Assembly: GCF_022048975.1 (NCBI RefSeq)
Contig: NZ_JAKMHX010000016.1
Coordinates: 124,001-188,000, forward strand
Direction of reading: 5' to 3'
DNA from: Sporosarcina cyprini
GTDB taxonomy: Bacteria; Bacillota; Bacilli; Bacillales_A; Planococcaceae
DNA: 64,000 bases
Part shown: one piece after another, positions 18,561 to 26,980 of the stretch
How positions within the stretch are numbered: the first letter of the stretch is position 1
How the letters are laid out: every line of letters begins with the position of its first letter
Program-made: the position numbers and the translations under genes
The notes under the pieces: model-generated
Database searches by the model: none
What the model was told of the DNA's origin: nothing
Seen by the model: only the letters and a program-made list of their open reading frames with translations

Positions 18561-19927
18561 AACGGCTGAGACGTTCGTTGTTGGCCCAGTACGTCTTGAT
18601 CATTTTATTCGCGACGATGATTTTGCCCGTCTCGATAACCGGATTATCCATTGTTTTTTACAATACGCTTTACGAAAAAGAATCCGACGATCGTTTATAT
18701 AACGGAACAGATCTTGAGGCTATGTGGCATAGCAAGGCGAATGACCTTGAACAGGCTACTGAAGAGGAGATCCGGGACGAATTCCACCAGCTGTACGAAG
18801 TTTACACAGATGCGAATCTCTATTGGGTCGATGCACAAGGGCAGACACGTGTCACGTTCCCCGAAAATCTTTCAGTACGGCAACAATGGAGTGCAACGGA
18901 CGCCATTCAATTCATGAAAGATCATAGAGGATTGACGACCGACCCATTCACCACAGTCGCTTTCCTTGGAGAAAAAGGGAGAAACGGTTTTATCGTCTTC
19001 CAATTGCCCCGGGCTGATATGGAAAGTCCAAGTGATAAACTAAGAGAACAATATAATTTTCTCTTTCCAATTGCGTTGTTAACTGTTTTTGTTGTCTTCA
19101 TTCTCATTTCCACTTTGTTCTTCTACCGTATCCGCAAACGGCTTCTACATTTGCAAGAAGCGATGGCCCTATCGGATCAAAGCGGGATCCCTTCCCCGGT
19201 AGCCGTCTCACGGGAGGATGAAATTGGACGTCTGGAATTGTCCTTTAATCGGATGGTACAGGAAGTAGAGGAAGGCCGGCTTCGCCAAATCGAGGAAGAG
19301 GAATTGCGCAAAGAATTGATTGCCAATTTATCGCACGACTTACGGACACCGCTCACAACCATTCGCGGTCACGCCTACCGGCTGCAACAAGAGCAATTGA
19401 GCGAAAAAGGAACGGAATCCGTGAAATTGCTTGATGAAAAAATTAGATACATGGACGGGCTCATCGACAATCTCGTCTCCTATACGCTTTTGACGACAGG
19501 CAAGTACCCGTTCCATCCTGAAAAGATTGATATCGTCAGGCTTATCCGTACCTCATTCGCCGCATGGTATCCGGTTTTCGAGAATTTGCAGTTCGCGATG
19601 GAATTGGATATACCCGACCGGCAAGTTTTCTGGCAGGCAGATCCTCAATGGTTCAGCCGAATTCTCGATAACTTGCTGCAAAATATTCATAGGCATGCAG
19701 TGACTGGCCGCTTCATTGCCATTCGAATTCAAGATGAAACACTGATTATAGAAGACCACGGTCCCGGAATGAAATCCAAGTCGCCCTCTCAAGGAGTCGG
19801 CATCGGGCTTTCCATCGTTTCCTTGATGATGAAGGAAATGAACTTGGAGTGGGACATCCAAACAAATACGCAAGGAACAACAATGACAATTAGCCAGAGA
19901 CAAAGGAGCAATTATCATGAACATTGA
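18557..19927 (+). CDS. membrane sensor histidine kinase
   Basis: A 456-residue kinase. Transmembrane helices lie near residues 10-32 and 165-188 and bracket an extracellular sensor of about 130 residues. A HAMP region follows, then the H-box ELIANLSHDLRTPLTTIRGH and an ATPase domain with the Asp-rich IIEDHGPGM and a glycine motif GVGIGLSIV. The cognate regulator is directly upstream (ATGA overlap). The 3' end overlaps the DUF6176 gene start by 11 bp, so the three genes form one transcription and translation unit. The signal sensed is not known. Confidence 0.92.
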   Translation: MKRLRRSLLAQYVLIILFATMILPVSITGLSIVFYNTLYEKESDDRLYNGTDLEAMWHSKANDLEQATEEEIRDEFHQLYEVYTDANLYWVDAQGQTRVTFPENLSVRQQWSATDAIQFMKDHRGLTTDPFTTVAFLGEKGRNGFIVFQLPRADMESPSDKLREQYNFLFPIALLTVFVVFILISTLFFYRIRKRLLHLQEAMALSDQSGIPSPVAVSREDEIGRLELSFNRMVQEVEEGRLRQIEEEELRKELIANLSHDLRTPLTTIRGHAYRLQQEQLSEKGTESVKLLDEKIRYMDGLIDNLVSYTLLTTGKYPFHPEKIDIVRLIRTSFAAWYPVFENLQFAMELDIPDRQVFWQADPQWFSRILDNLLQNIHRHAVTGRFIAIRIQDETLIIEDHGPGMKSKSPSQGVGIGLSIVSLMMKEMNLEWDIQTNTQGTTMTISQRQRSNYHEH

Positions 19928-20264
19928 ACTAACTAGATACCGAGTGAAAGAAGGAAAATCAGAGCGCGTGGATGAATGGCTGGCGTTTCTAAATGACAAT
20001 ATGGATGAGGTCCTTGTTACGTTGGAAGGTGAAAAGATGTTCGTGGAAACGATCTTTCGCGAGACGTTGAACGGAGAAGAATACTTATATTGGTATTCCG
20101 TACGTGGCGAGGGCGGCCAAGACGTGGAAGAATCAGAGCATTGGATTGACAAGCAGCACCTCGCCTATTGGGATGAATGCATTGATGCTTCGTTTGGATC
20201 AAAAGATCTGACGACCGAAGTGGTCATGATACCAAAGAGAATCCAAGGATTTATGGAACAATAA
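19917..20264 (+). CDS. DUF6176 family protein
   Basis: A 115-residue soluble protein with an AAAGGAGCAATTATC ribosome site inside the end of the kinase gene. Recognisable DUF6176 features are the N-terminal VKEGKSERVDEWLAFL, ETIFRETLNGEEYLYWYSV and the acidic VEESEHWIDKQHL. The fold looks like a small dimeric alpha-beta-barrel (antibiotic-biosynthesis-monooxygenase-like), which is an impression only. Translational coupling to a two-component kinase suggests a role in that signalling response; no function is established to my knowledge. Confidence 0.82.
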   Translation: MNIELTRYRVKEGKSERVDEWLAFLNDNMDEVLVTLEGEKMFVETIFRETLNGEEYLYWYSVRGEGGQDVEESEHWIDKQHLAYWDECIDASFGSKDLTTEVVMIPKRIQGFMEQ

Positions 20265-20278
20265 AAATAGACACACTG

Positions 20279-20307
20279 CCGGATACACTTTACACAAGTG
20301 GATCCGG
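20279..20307 (+). terminator. intrinsic terminator after the DUF6176 gene
   Basis: CCGGAT-CACTT and AAGTG-GATCCGG form a stem with a 5-base loop, followed by TTTTATTTTTT. It separates the two-component operon from the ABC operon. Confidence 0.85.
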
Positions 20308-20390
20308 TTTTATTTTTTAAACGAAATTTAAACTTCCCTACCCCTTCGATTTAACCTACCCCCGCTAAGCTGGATAGTGAGGTGATACAC

Positions 20391-21308
20391 ATGAGTGAAT
20401 TCATTATTGAAACGAAAAATTTAACGAAGAAGTTCGGAGCAACGCGTGTTGTGAATCATGTTGATCTGAAGGTGAAAAAAGGAGAAATTTACGGTTTTTT
20501 AGGACCAAACGGTGCAGGAAAAACGACAACAATCCGCATGCTGTTAGGACTCGCCCGCCCCTCAAAGGGATCGATTCACATGTTTGGAAAGGATATTCGA
20601 AAGGAAAAAATGGCTATCCTCCGGAAAGTCGGTTCTCTCGTCGAATACCCTTCCTACTATGGGCATTTGACGGCCCGTGAAAATTTGGAAGCGGTCCGCG
20701 TGCTACTGGATGTACCGAAATCACGGATTGACGAAGTCCTTTCCATCGTCCGGCTGACAAAAGACGCAAAACGCCCCGTCAAAGGCTTTTCTTTAGGAAT
20801 GAAGCAGCGTCTTGGCATCGCAACCGCCCTGCTCGGCAATCCGGAACTGCTCATTCTGGACGAACCGACGAACGGACTGGACCCGTCCGGTATTTTGGAA
20901 ATGCGTGAGCTGATCAAAAGCATGCCAAAAGAACATGGCATTACGATTGTCGTGTCTAGTCACTTGCTGTCGGAGATTGATCAGATGGCGACACAAGTCG
21001 GCATCATTACAAAAGGCCGAATTATTTTTCAGGACTCCATCCAAAAGCTGCGGGAGCAGGCGTCCAGCAGCATCAAATTAACTGTGAACGATGTGGAAGC
21101 TGCGTGGAAAACGCTGTTATCGAACGGGTTCACTACTGATTTAGTTCAAAACAATCTATTTATTGACCGCGGGACGGATGATCAGGTGGCGGCTATTGTG
21201 AAATCTCTTGTGGAGCATGATTTCTCAATCTACCGGGTGGAGGAACAGAAGAAATCGTTGGAGGAAATCTTCCTTGAGCTGACTGGCAAGGAGGGCGGTC
21301 TTCTATGA
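20391..21308 (+). CDS. ABC transporter ATP-binding protein, BcrA/lantibiotic-immunity type
   Basis: ATPase subunit of 305 residues from the ATG at 20391 (GTGAGGTGA site). Walker A is GPNGAGKTTT, the signature is FSLGMKQRLG, Walker B is LLILDEPTNG, and the H-loop is in VVSSHLLSE. The C-terminal 80 residues are the usual BcrA-type extension. Two ABC-2 permeases follow (4-bp overlap, then a 0-bp junction), the arrangement seen in bacitracin and lantibiotic self-protection exporters. An upstream two-component system supports a peptide-antibiotic response role, though substrate is unknown. Confidence 0.9.
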   Translation: MSEFIIETKNLTKKFGATRVVNHVDLKVKKGEIYGFLGPNGAGKTTTIRMLLGLARPSKGSIHMFGKDIRKEKMAILRKVGSLVEYPSYYGHLTARENLEAVRVLLDVPKSRIDEVLSIVRLTKDAKRPVKGFSLGMKQRLGIATALLGNPELLILDEPTNGLDPSGILEMRELIKSMPKEHGITIVVSSHLLSEIDQMATQVGIITKGRIIFQDSIQKLREQASSSIKLTVNDVEAAWKTLLSNGFTTDLVQNNLFIDRGTDDQVAAIVKSLVEHDFSIYRVEEQKKSLEEIFLELTGKEGGLL

Positions 21309-22015
21309 CACGAGTGATGCTCTCTGAATTTATTAAAATCAAACGGAAGCTTATCCTCTTCCTAGTTGTACTTGGACCTCTTGGCGTTGTTGGTCTCCAG
21401 GCCGTCAATTTTGGACTCCGGTATGACTGGCTGACCAGCCAATATAAAGACGATTTGTGGGGAGGGCTCATCGGAGAAGTGACGATGCTTTCCGTACCGA
21501 CCATATTGATCGGACTAACCATTCTCACATCCATGATTGCTAACATAGAGCATCAGACGAATGCATGGAAACAGCTCCTCTCCCTGCCCGTTTCCAAAAT
21601 GAAGGTATTTGCAGGAAAAGCGCTGCTTTCATTTGTTCTATTGTTCATGGCCTGTATATTGCTGGTCGTCGGAACCATTATTTTAGGCATTTGTCTCAAG
21701 TTCGGGACAAATATTCCGATTCTGTATTTACTTAAGATGTGCTTCTTTCCGTTCCTTGCTGCCATGCCTTTTTTAGCGCTTCAAACATGGCTCGCTATCT
21801 CAATGAAGAACCAGGCGATTCCGTTAACGACAGGCATTTTAGGTACAATTGTCTCGATGTATGCGACAGGTTTCCCTGACTGGATGCCATTGAAATGGCC
21901 ATGGCTCGTGAATGAATGGGAGGAACCGGTTTACTCCGTCCTATTCGGTATTGTCACAGGACTCGGCATTTATTTGCTCAGTCTCATTGATTTTTCACGA
22001 AGGGATGTGAAATGA
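21305..22015 (+). CDS. ABC-2 permease subunit (BcrB/LanE-like)
   Basis: 236 residues with about six hydrophobic segments (first LILFLVVLGPLGVVGLQ, last YSVLFGIVTGLGIYLLSLI). The pattern of a short soluble N-terminus followed by an AWKQLLSLPVSKMKVFAGK linker is typical of lantibiotic-immunity permeases. Start overlaps the ATPase stop by 4 bp. It probably pairs with the next gene as a heterodimeric membrane channel. Confidence 0.87.
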   Translation: MTRVMLSEFIKIKRKLILFLVVLGPLGVVGLQAVNFGLRYDWLTSQYKDDLWGGLIGEVTMLSVPTILIGLTILTSMIANIEHQTNAWKQLLSLPVSKMKVFAGKALLSFVLLFMACILLVVGTIILGICLKFGTNIPILYLLKMCFFPFLAAMPFLALQTWLAISMKNQAIPLTTGILGTIVSMYATGFPDWMPLKWPWLVNEWEEPVYSVLFGIVTGLGIYLLSLIDFSRRDVK

Positions 22016-22750
22016 ATGATAGCTTTATTTAAGTCTGAGTTTTATAAACTTCGAAAGTCATCGATCTGGCTATTAATTTTTGTCAGTCCGCTGCTTTCAT
22101 TTTTCATCGGCCTATTGGAGTTCAATGAAGTGCCGCAATTTGAAGGAATGCAATGGGTTACGACAATGGGCATGATGTCTGTCGGCCATGCGATTCTTTT
22201 CCTTCCCCTTTTGACTGGTGTTTTTGCCAGCTTCGTCTGCCGGTATGAACATGCGGGCGGCGGTTGGAAGCAACTCCTTACCCTGCCTGTTCACCGGGGA
22301 AATGTCTATGTCGTGAAAATGCTGTTAGTCGCCCTATTGATTGGCCTGACCCAGCTCCTGTTCGTCGCGGCATTGCTCGTCATTGGTTGTATGAAAGGAT
22401 TTCCTGAGACTATTCCATGGAACGTGCTCGGTTCAAGTATCGCCGGCGGCTGGCTGGCATGTATGCCATTGCTCGCACTGCAACTACTTGTCTCCGTCGC
22501 CTGGTCTAGTTTTGCAGCTCCGCTTGCCATTAATGTCATCTTTACGATTCCAAACATGCTGATTGTCAATTCCGAGCGGTTCGGCCCTTACTATCCTTGG
22601 GCGCAGCCTTTTCTCTTGATGATGCCCGATTCGAGTGAAAGTTTCGGTGCTTTGAATACATCGGCGGAAACGTTATTTATTGTAATTATCGGCAGCTTCG
22701 CCGTCTTTTTCTTGGCAGGATTGTTTTATTTTAAGAAGAAAGAAATTTAG
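22016..22750 (+). CDS. ABC-2 permease subunit (LanG-like)
   Basis: 244 residues with about six hydrophobic helices. It shares the permease plan of the preceding gene, including GWKQLLTLPVHRGNVYVVK, where the partner has AWKQLLSLPVSKMKVFAGK, so the two are paralogues. The ATG at 22016 follows the previous stop directly. Last gene of the exporter operon; a 20-21 bp periodic repeat array follows. Confidence 0.87.
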   Translation: MIALFKSEFYKLRKSSIWLLIFVSPLLSFFIGLLEFNEVPQFEGMQWVTTMGMMSVGHAILFLPLLTGVFASFVCRYEHAGGGWKQLLTLPVHRGNVYVVKMLLVALLIGLTQLLFVAALLVIGCMKGFPETIPWNVLGSSIAGGWLACMPLLALQLLVSVAWSSFAAPLAINVIFTIPNMLIVNSERFGPYYPWAQPFLLMMPDSSESFGALNTSAETLFIVIIGSFAVFFLAGLFYFKKKEI

Positions 22751-22812
22751 GATATACAACTTCGGGGGCGGGTCGCTTATTCGGTCTTCTTATTAGAATC
22801 GGGCGGTAGTCA

Positions 22813-22963
22813 TTTGGCGCAGAAACATACGGATTTGGCGCGCCGGCGCTCTAATTTGGCGTAAATCTTTGGTTTTTGGCAGTCAGCCCGTTTTATTTGG
22901 CGCATAATCTTCGTATTTGGCGTCTAGGAACCTTTATTTGGCGGATACCCTCGCTTTTTGGCG
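22813..22963. repeat. helically phased TTTGGCG repeat array
   Basis: TTTGGCG starts at 22813, 22834, 22855, 22875 (TTTGGCA), 22896, 22916, 22937 and 22957: steps of 21, 21, 20, 21, 20, 21, 20 bp, mean 20.6. The 13-14 bases between cores are not conserved. It fills the space between convergent genes (permease and RelP synthetase) and ends just before their shared terminator. Confidence 0.88.
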
Positions 22964-22981
22964 TGAAAGACATCCTTAAAA

Positions 22982-23010
22982 AAGGGTGGAATTGACTTGA
23001 TTCCACCCTT
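22982..23010. terminator. bidirectional terminator between permease and alarmone synthetase genes
   Basis: AAGGGTGGAAT and ATTCCACCCTT form a perfect 11-bp stem with a 7-base loop, with T-rich flanks on both strands. It directly follows the minus-strand synthetase stop. Confidence 0.85.
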
Positions 23011-23013
23011 TTC

Positions 23014-23796
23014 TTATTTACTCGTTACTGGCAGTTCCGATAGTTGATTCGGCACTCCAAGCGATGATTCGAAGACATCCTTGAACAGCAATTCGATTAT
23101 CGGCTGCGGCACATTTAATGTATCCTCGAAAATTGCCTCTTCGTTATTCTTATTCTTGATCATGACGACTTCTTTATTAATATTCTCCATCTTGGCATCT
23201 AACGCCGATGCGGCCAACGCCGCCTCTTTCAAATCGTTTTTGATCCGCTGAGGAATATCCTTGTCATACTTATAGAATATCCGGTGTTCCAAGCTAGCCC
23301 AGAAGTCCATGGCGATTGTTCGGATTTGCAGTTCCACAAACACGTCTTCGACACGATCTGACATGAATACAGGAATCTTCACGATAAGATGCAGACTTTG
23401 ATAACCGTTCGGCTTAGGATTCGTAATATAATCCTTTACCTCAACCATTTCTACATCCTTCTGGTTCCCGATCATTTCACTGATTTTAAAAACATCCGAT
23501 ACGAAAGGACAGGTGATCCGGATTCCGGCTATATCCTTGATATTGTCTTTTATCGCCTCTAACGAAAACTCAATTCCTTTCCGGTGCACCTTTTTCAAAA
23601 TGCTTTCCGGTGATTTCAACCGGGAACTGCAGTGTTCAATGGGATTATAATCATGAATATGAAGAAACTCTTCCTTCAATATATTAATTTTCGTATTCAT
23701 TTCGTCCAGCGCAAATTTATAAACCATGGAAAAGCGTTTTAACTCGCTGCCCACATTGCGCAAGCCGACCACGTATTGTTTTGTTAATTCATCCAT
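23014..23796 (-). CDS. small alarmone synthetase, RelP/YwaC type
   Basis: GTP pyrophosphokinase of 260 residues making (p)ppGpp without a hydrolase domain. The RelA/SpoT synthetase core is clear: HDYNPIEHCSSRLKSPESI, IKDIAGIRITCPFVSDVF, VKDYITNPKPNGYQSLHL and VELQIRTIAMDFWASLEH. The sequence order and wording match B. subtilis YwaC (RelP) better than YjbM (RelQ). About 45 residues at the C-terminus go beyond the usual 210, with no motif I recognise. YwaC-type genes belong to cell-envelope stress regulons in Bacillus; here it lies near antibiotic-export genes. Confidence 0.9.
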   Translation of the reverse strand: MDELTKQYVVGLRNVGSELKRFSMVYKFALDEMNTKINILKEEFLHIHDYNPIEHCSSRLKSPESILKKVHRKGIEFSLEAIKDNIKDIAGIRITCPFVSDVFKISEMIGNQKDVEMVEVKDYITNPKPNGYQSLHLIVKIPVFMSDRVEDVFVELQIRTIAMDFWASLEHRIFYKYDKDIPQRIKNDLKEAALAASALDAKMENINKEVVMIKNKNNEEAIFEDTLNVPQPIIELLFKDVFESSLGVPNQLSELPVTSK

Positions 23797-24033
23797 GTTG
23801 TCCTAATCTCCCTACAAAAGCTGAATTGGCATTTTTTTATTCCTATCATTAGGAACGACTGGGTCCTATGAAATGTTTCCACTCAGATATTACCGCAGTC
23901 GCCTCCATAGAGAAGTTATGTATGAAAATCCACCGTTACCCTTCCCATCCAAAATCTACTCATTATCTATTCGAGTCTATCAGAATTGCTGTTATACTCT
24001 CTATATAAGATTGAAACGAAATGAGGCACCTTG

Positions 24034-25047
24034 ATGACACTTGAGTTTGTAAATGCAGAAAAACGCATTCATGATTCCTTGATTTTCCCTTCATTCAATT
24101 TAACAGTAAACAAAGGGCAAGTTGTTGCTGTCTATTCAAGCGTAAATGTCCGGGAGCAGCTGATTCACCTGTTACTCGGAAAAACTCTGCTTTCCCACGG
24201 AGAAATTCGTTTTGACGAGAATCTCAAACAGCCAAGCCGCACCGGCTTTCTCTTTTTACATCATGGCTTGTATGAGCGCCTTTCCATTGCAGAGATGCTG
24301 CAATTTACGAAAAGGCTTCATGGCTCTAAGGCATCCCTCGATGATATATTGCGGATGGTGCAGCTGGACGGGAAACGTTCTGTGAAAATTAAACAGCTTT
24401 CCTATTCGGAGAAAAAACGGGTACAACTCGCTTGTTTGCTCATTCAAGATCCTGCCATCTTTGTTTTAGAAGAGCCCGATCAAAATATAGATTTGGAATC
24501 AAAACGAATTTACCTGTCCACCCTTCAGCACCTTCGAGAAGCTGGCAAAGTGGTCTTTATTCTGACGGGAAATTTGGAAAGTGCTGTGACGTCGGCCGAT
24601 ACCGTCTTTCAATTAGATGATAACGGATTGCGTTCTATTCAAATGAAAGCAGATGAGGACGAAGAGACAGCTGATCCATCCGGCGCGGTTGGGAGCACAC
24701 AACCTGTCCGATTTGAAAAAATACCGACTAAGGTTAATGAAAAAATTGTCCTTTTTAACCCGCCTGAGATCGATTATATAGAAAGTAATGAAGGGCAAAC
24801 TTTTTTACATATTAAGGGAGAGTCCTTCTCTTGTGTCTTTACATTGACCGAGTTGGAAGAACGTTTATTGCCATTCGGATTCTTCCGATGTCATCGCTCC
24901 TACATCGTCAACTTACAAAAAGTTAGGGAAGTTGTCACTTGGACAAGAAATAGTTACAGTCTTGTCCTGGAGGATATCTCTAAATCGACAATTCCGCTTT
25001 CCAAATCGAAAATGGTCGAACTCAAAGAGATGCTCGGACTCAAATAA
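24034..25047 (+). CDS. ABC-like domain fused to a LytTR DNA-binding domain (regulator)
   Basis: 337 residues. Residues 1-210 follow an ABC ATPase fold, but Walker A is lost: AVYSSVNVREQLIHLL stands where GxxGxGKST is expected. The signature is weak (LSYSEKKRVQLA), while Walker B is partly kept (AIFVLEEPDQNID). Residues 230-337 are a LytTR domain (DYIESNEGQTFLHIKGE, FFRCHRSYIVNLQKV, IPLSKSKMVELKEML). So this looks like a DNA-binding regulator that has recruited a non-hydrolysing ABC module, perhaps to sense or dock the ABC transporter encoded next. An ATG at 24034 follows GAGG. Confidence 0.85.
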   Translation: MTLEFVNAEKRIHDSLIFPSFNLTVNKGQVVAVYSSVNVREQLIHLLLGKTLLSHGEIRFDENLKQPSRTGFLFLHHGLYERLSIAEMLQFTKRLHGSKASLDDILRMVQLDGKRSVKIKQLSYSEKKRVQLACLLIQDPAIFVLEEPDQNIDLESKRIYLSTLQHLREAGKVVFILTGNLESAVTSADTVFQLDDNGLRSIQMKADEDEETADPSGAVGSTQPVRFEKIPTKVNEKIVLFNPPEIDYIESNEGQTFLHIKGESFSCVFTLTELEERLLPFGFFRCHRSYIVNLQKVREVVTWTRNSYSLVLEDISKSTIPLSKSKMVELKEMLGLK

Positions 25048-25323
25048 TGTGGAAAAACCGATTATTTCCCCGGAAATATTTCGGCTTTTTTCGCTTGTCC
25101 AGCCGTTTCCTGGCATGTCCTGTCTCTAGCTGCATTTTAAACTAGCAAGTTGACACTGTTTACTGAATAAGTTTTTTACTTTTCGAGACTCCATTCACGG
25201 TTCCATTGCTCCATTGACCAGCTCGGTTACTCTTTTCATCGGGAATATACTGCTCGCCTCTTCATTTCCTACTAATCTAAGGATGCAGATACGAAATGAA
25301 GAACAATTCCCAGGAGGATGAAT
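25048..25323. other. intergenic region ahead of the ABC exporter
   Basis: About 275 bp without a gene. TTGACA at 25150 could be a -35 element, but the matching -10 is poor. TCCATT recurs at 25190, 25202 and 25210 close to the exporter start; direct repeats of this kind are what a LytTR regulator might bind, but they do not fit the LytTR consensus well. Confidence 0.35.
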
Positions 25324-26172
25324 ATGGAAAATATTATCGAAGTGAAAAACCTTGAGAAGATCTTCGCCAATCAAAAAGCAATTGAGAGTGTGGATTTCCA
25401 AGTGAGACGGGGCGAGATTTTCGGATTTCTTGGCCCGAGTGGCTCAGGGAAAACAACCACTATTAAAATATTGACCGGACAATTGGTACCGACCAGTGGA
25501 GAAGCTCTTGTTTTTGGAGAGTCTATCTCCAAGTTAAAACAGCCCGCCTATCGTAAACGGTTTGGTGTTTTAACCGATAACAGCGGCCTGTATGGAAGAC
25601 TTTCCATCTATGATAACTTAAAGCTTTATTGCGATTTGTATGATGTTCCATACGCAAAAATTGGCGAAGTTCTCGCGGCTGTCAATTTGCAGGAAGACCA
25701 GAAGAAACGCATATCTACTTTATCAAAAGGAATGACGCAGCGAGTCACGTTAGCCCGCGCCCTTTTGCATGAACCAGAGCTGTTATTCCTAGACGAGCCG
25801 ACATCAGCTCTTGATCCGGTGAACACGCTTCATATATATGAAGGATTGCGTGCCCTCAATAAAAAAGGAACGACAATATTCCTGACAACGCATGACATGC
25901 AAGAAGCGGAGACACTTTGCGATCGAGTCGCTTTCTTAAACAAGGGGCGGATTCAATTACTGGACGCGCCAGACAAGTTAAAGAAAAGATTTTCCGATTC
26001 GACCATTACAGTCGAGCTGAAAAGCGAGGAGAAAATCATACTGCCAGCCGGTGCTGAAGGAGCACAGCAGCTTTATGATTACATGCAAGCCAATGAAGTA
26101 GAGACAATCCACTCGAACGAGCCAACACTCGGTGACATTTTTGTACAAGTGACAGGGAGGAAATTAGCATGA
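25324..26172 (+). CDS. ABC transporter ATP-binding protein
   Basis: 282 residues from the ATG at 25324 (AGGAGG six bases upstream). Intact Walker A (GPSGSGKTTT), signature LSKGMTQRVTLAR, Walker B LLFLDEPTSALD and H-loop LTTHDMQEAE, unlike the degenerate ABC domain of the gene before. The C-terminal 70 residues resemble DrrA/NatA-type extensions. It overlaps the permease by 4 bp. Probably an exporter of a peptide, drug or ion; substrate unknown. Confidence 0.9.
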   Translation: MENIIEVKNLEKIFANQKAIESVDFQVRRGEIFGFLGPSGSGKTTTIKILTGQLVPTSGEALVFGESISKLKQPAYRKRFGVLTDNSGLYGRLSIYDNLKLYCDLYDVPYAKIGEVLAAVNLQEDQKKRISTLSKGMTQRVTLARALLHEPELLFLDEPTSALDPVNTLHIYEGLRALNKKGTTIFLTTHDMQEAETLCDRVAFLNKGRIQLLDAPDKLKKRFSDSTITVELKSEEKIILPAGAEGAQQLYDYMQANEVETIHSNEPTLGDIFVQVTGRKLA

Positions 26173-26876
26173 CATTTTCTTGGAAACGGGTAAACGCAAT
26201 ATTTATGAAAGATTATAAAGATTTTTCACGGAACATGGCGGTATCTATTGTGATTTTTTTGTCACCAGTTCTGGCAGCCATTTATGGCCGAATTGGCGTC
26301 ACAGCAATTGAGTCCCATTATATGCTGATTAACCTTACTTTTGCGATGGTAGCGGCTTTTGTACAAAGTTGTCTTATTGCAGAGGAGAAAGAAAAGAACA
26401 CATTGCGTGGATTGATGTTATCTCCCGCCAGCACGACTGAAATTTTGACGGGTAAAAGCTTATTATCCTTGGTGTTAACACTTTTCACTATTTTGTTGAG
26501 TATGTTTTTGGCGGAATATAAACCGGCGAATATTGCAGTTGTGGCGATTGCCATCCTATTGTCCGCCCTATTTTATATTGCTCTTGGTACCTTGCTTGGC
26601 CTGTTTGCTAAGTCAGTTATGGAGGCATCTGTTATTGTATTGCCTGTTATGATTATCTTCTCATTTGGGACATTCATTACTTCACTTGCAGAACAGTATC
26701 CGATATTAAAAGCGGCGACTTATTTGCCGAATATCCAACTCCTTGAAATCGGGATCAAAGTCGAAGCGGGAGCAGGGTTTGGGGATGTATGGATGCAGCT
26801 GGCAGTCATTGCAGCATGGGTGGTTGTGATGTTTATGCTTACTGCTGTTATTTATAAAAAACGAATGGTTGATTAA
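26169..26876 (+). CDS. ABC-2 type permease
   Basis: 235 residues, six hydrophobic segments, with a cytosolic N-terminus (FSWKRVNAIFMKDYKDFSRN) and the typical EEKEKNTLRGLMLSPASTTE linker of NatB/DrrB-like permeases. Start overlaps the ATPase stop (ATGA). It is probably a homodimer with the preceding ATPase. Followed after 13 bp by a micropeptide gene. Confidence 0.88.
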   Translation: MTFSWKRVNAIFMKDYKDFSRNMAVSIVIFLSPVLAAIYGRIGVTAIESHYMLINLTFAMVAAFVQSCLIAEEKEKNTLRGLMLSPASTTEILTGKSLLSLVLTLFTILLSMFLAEYKPANIAVVAIAILLSALFYIALGTLLGLFAKSVMEASVIVLPVMIIFSFGTFITSLAEQYPILKAATYLPNIQLLEIGIKVEAGAGFGDVWMQLAVIAAWVVVMFMLTAVIYKKRMVD

Positions 26877-26889
26877 GGGAGGGATTGGT

Positions 26890-26970
26890 ATGAAACAATT
26901 TGGACGGATACTGATCGGATTCTTGGCAGGCGTCGTGCTGATCTTCATTTATAAGACATTTTTCAGCTAG
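26890..26970 (+). CDS. 26-residue hydrophobic micropeptide
   Basis: Short open frame with an excellent site, GGGAGGG seven bases before the ATG, coding for a peptide that begins MKQFGRILIGFLAGVVLIF and ends IYKTFFS. It is one transmembrane helix with a basic N-terminus. It lies 13 bp after the permease stop and 10 bp before the M50 protease gene, in the same operon. The N-terminus resembles that of the protease that follows (MKQVGSALLGAVIG). It could be a small transporter subunit, a leader or a secreted signal; none is proven. Confidence 0.68.
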   Translation: MKQFGRILIGFLAGVVLIFIYKTFFS

Positions 26971-26980
26971 AGGTGACAAT

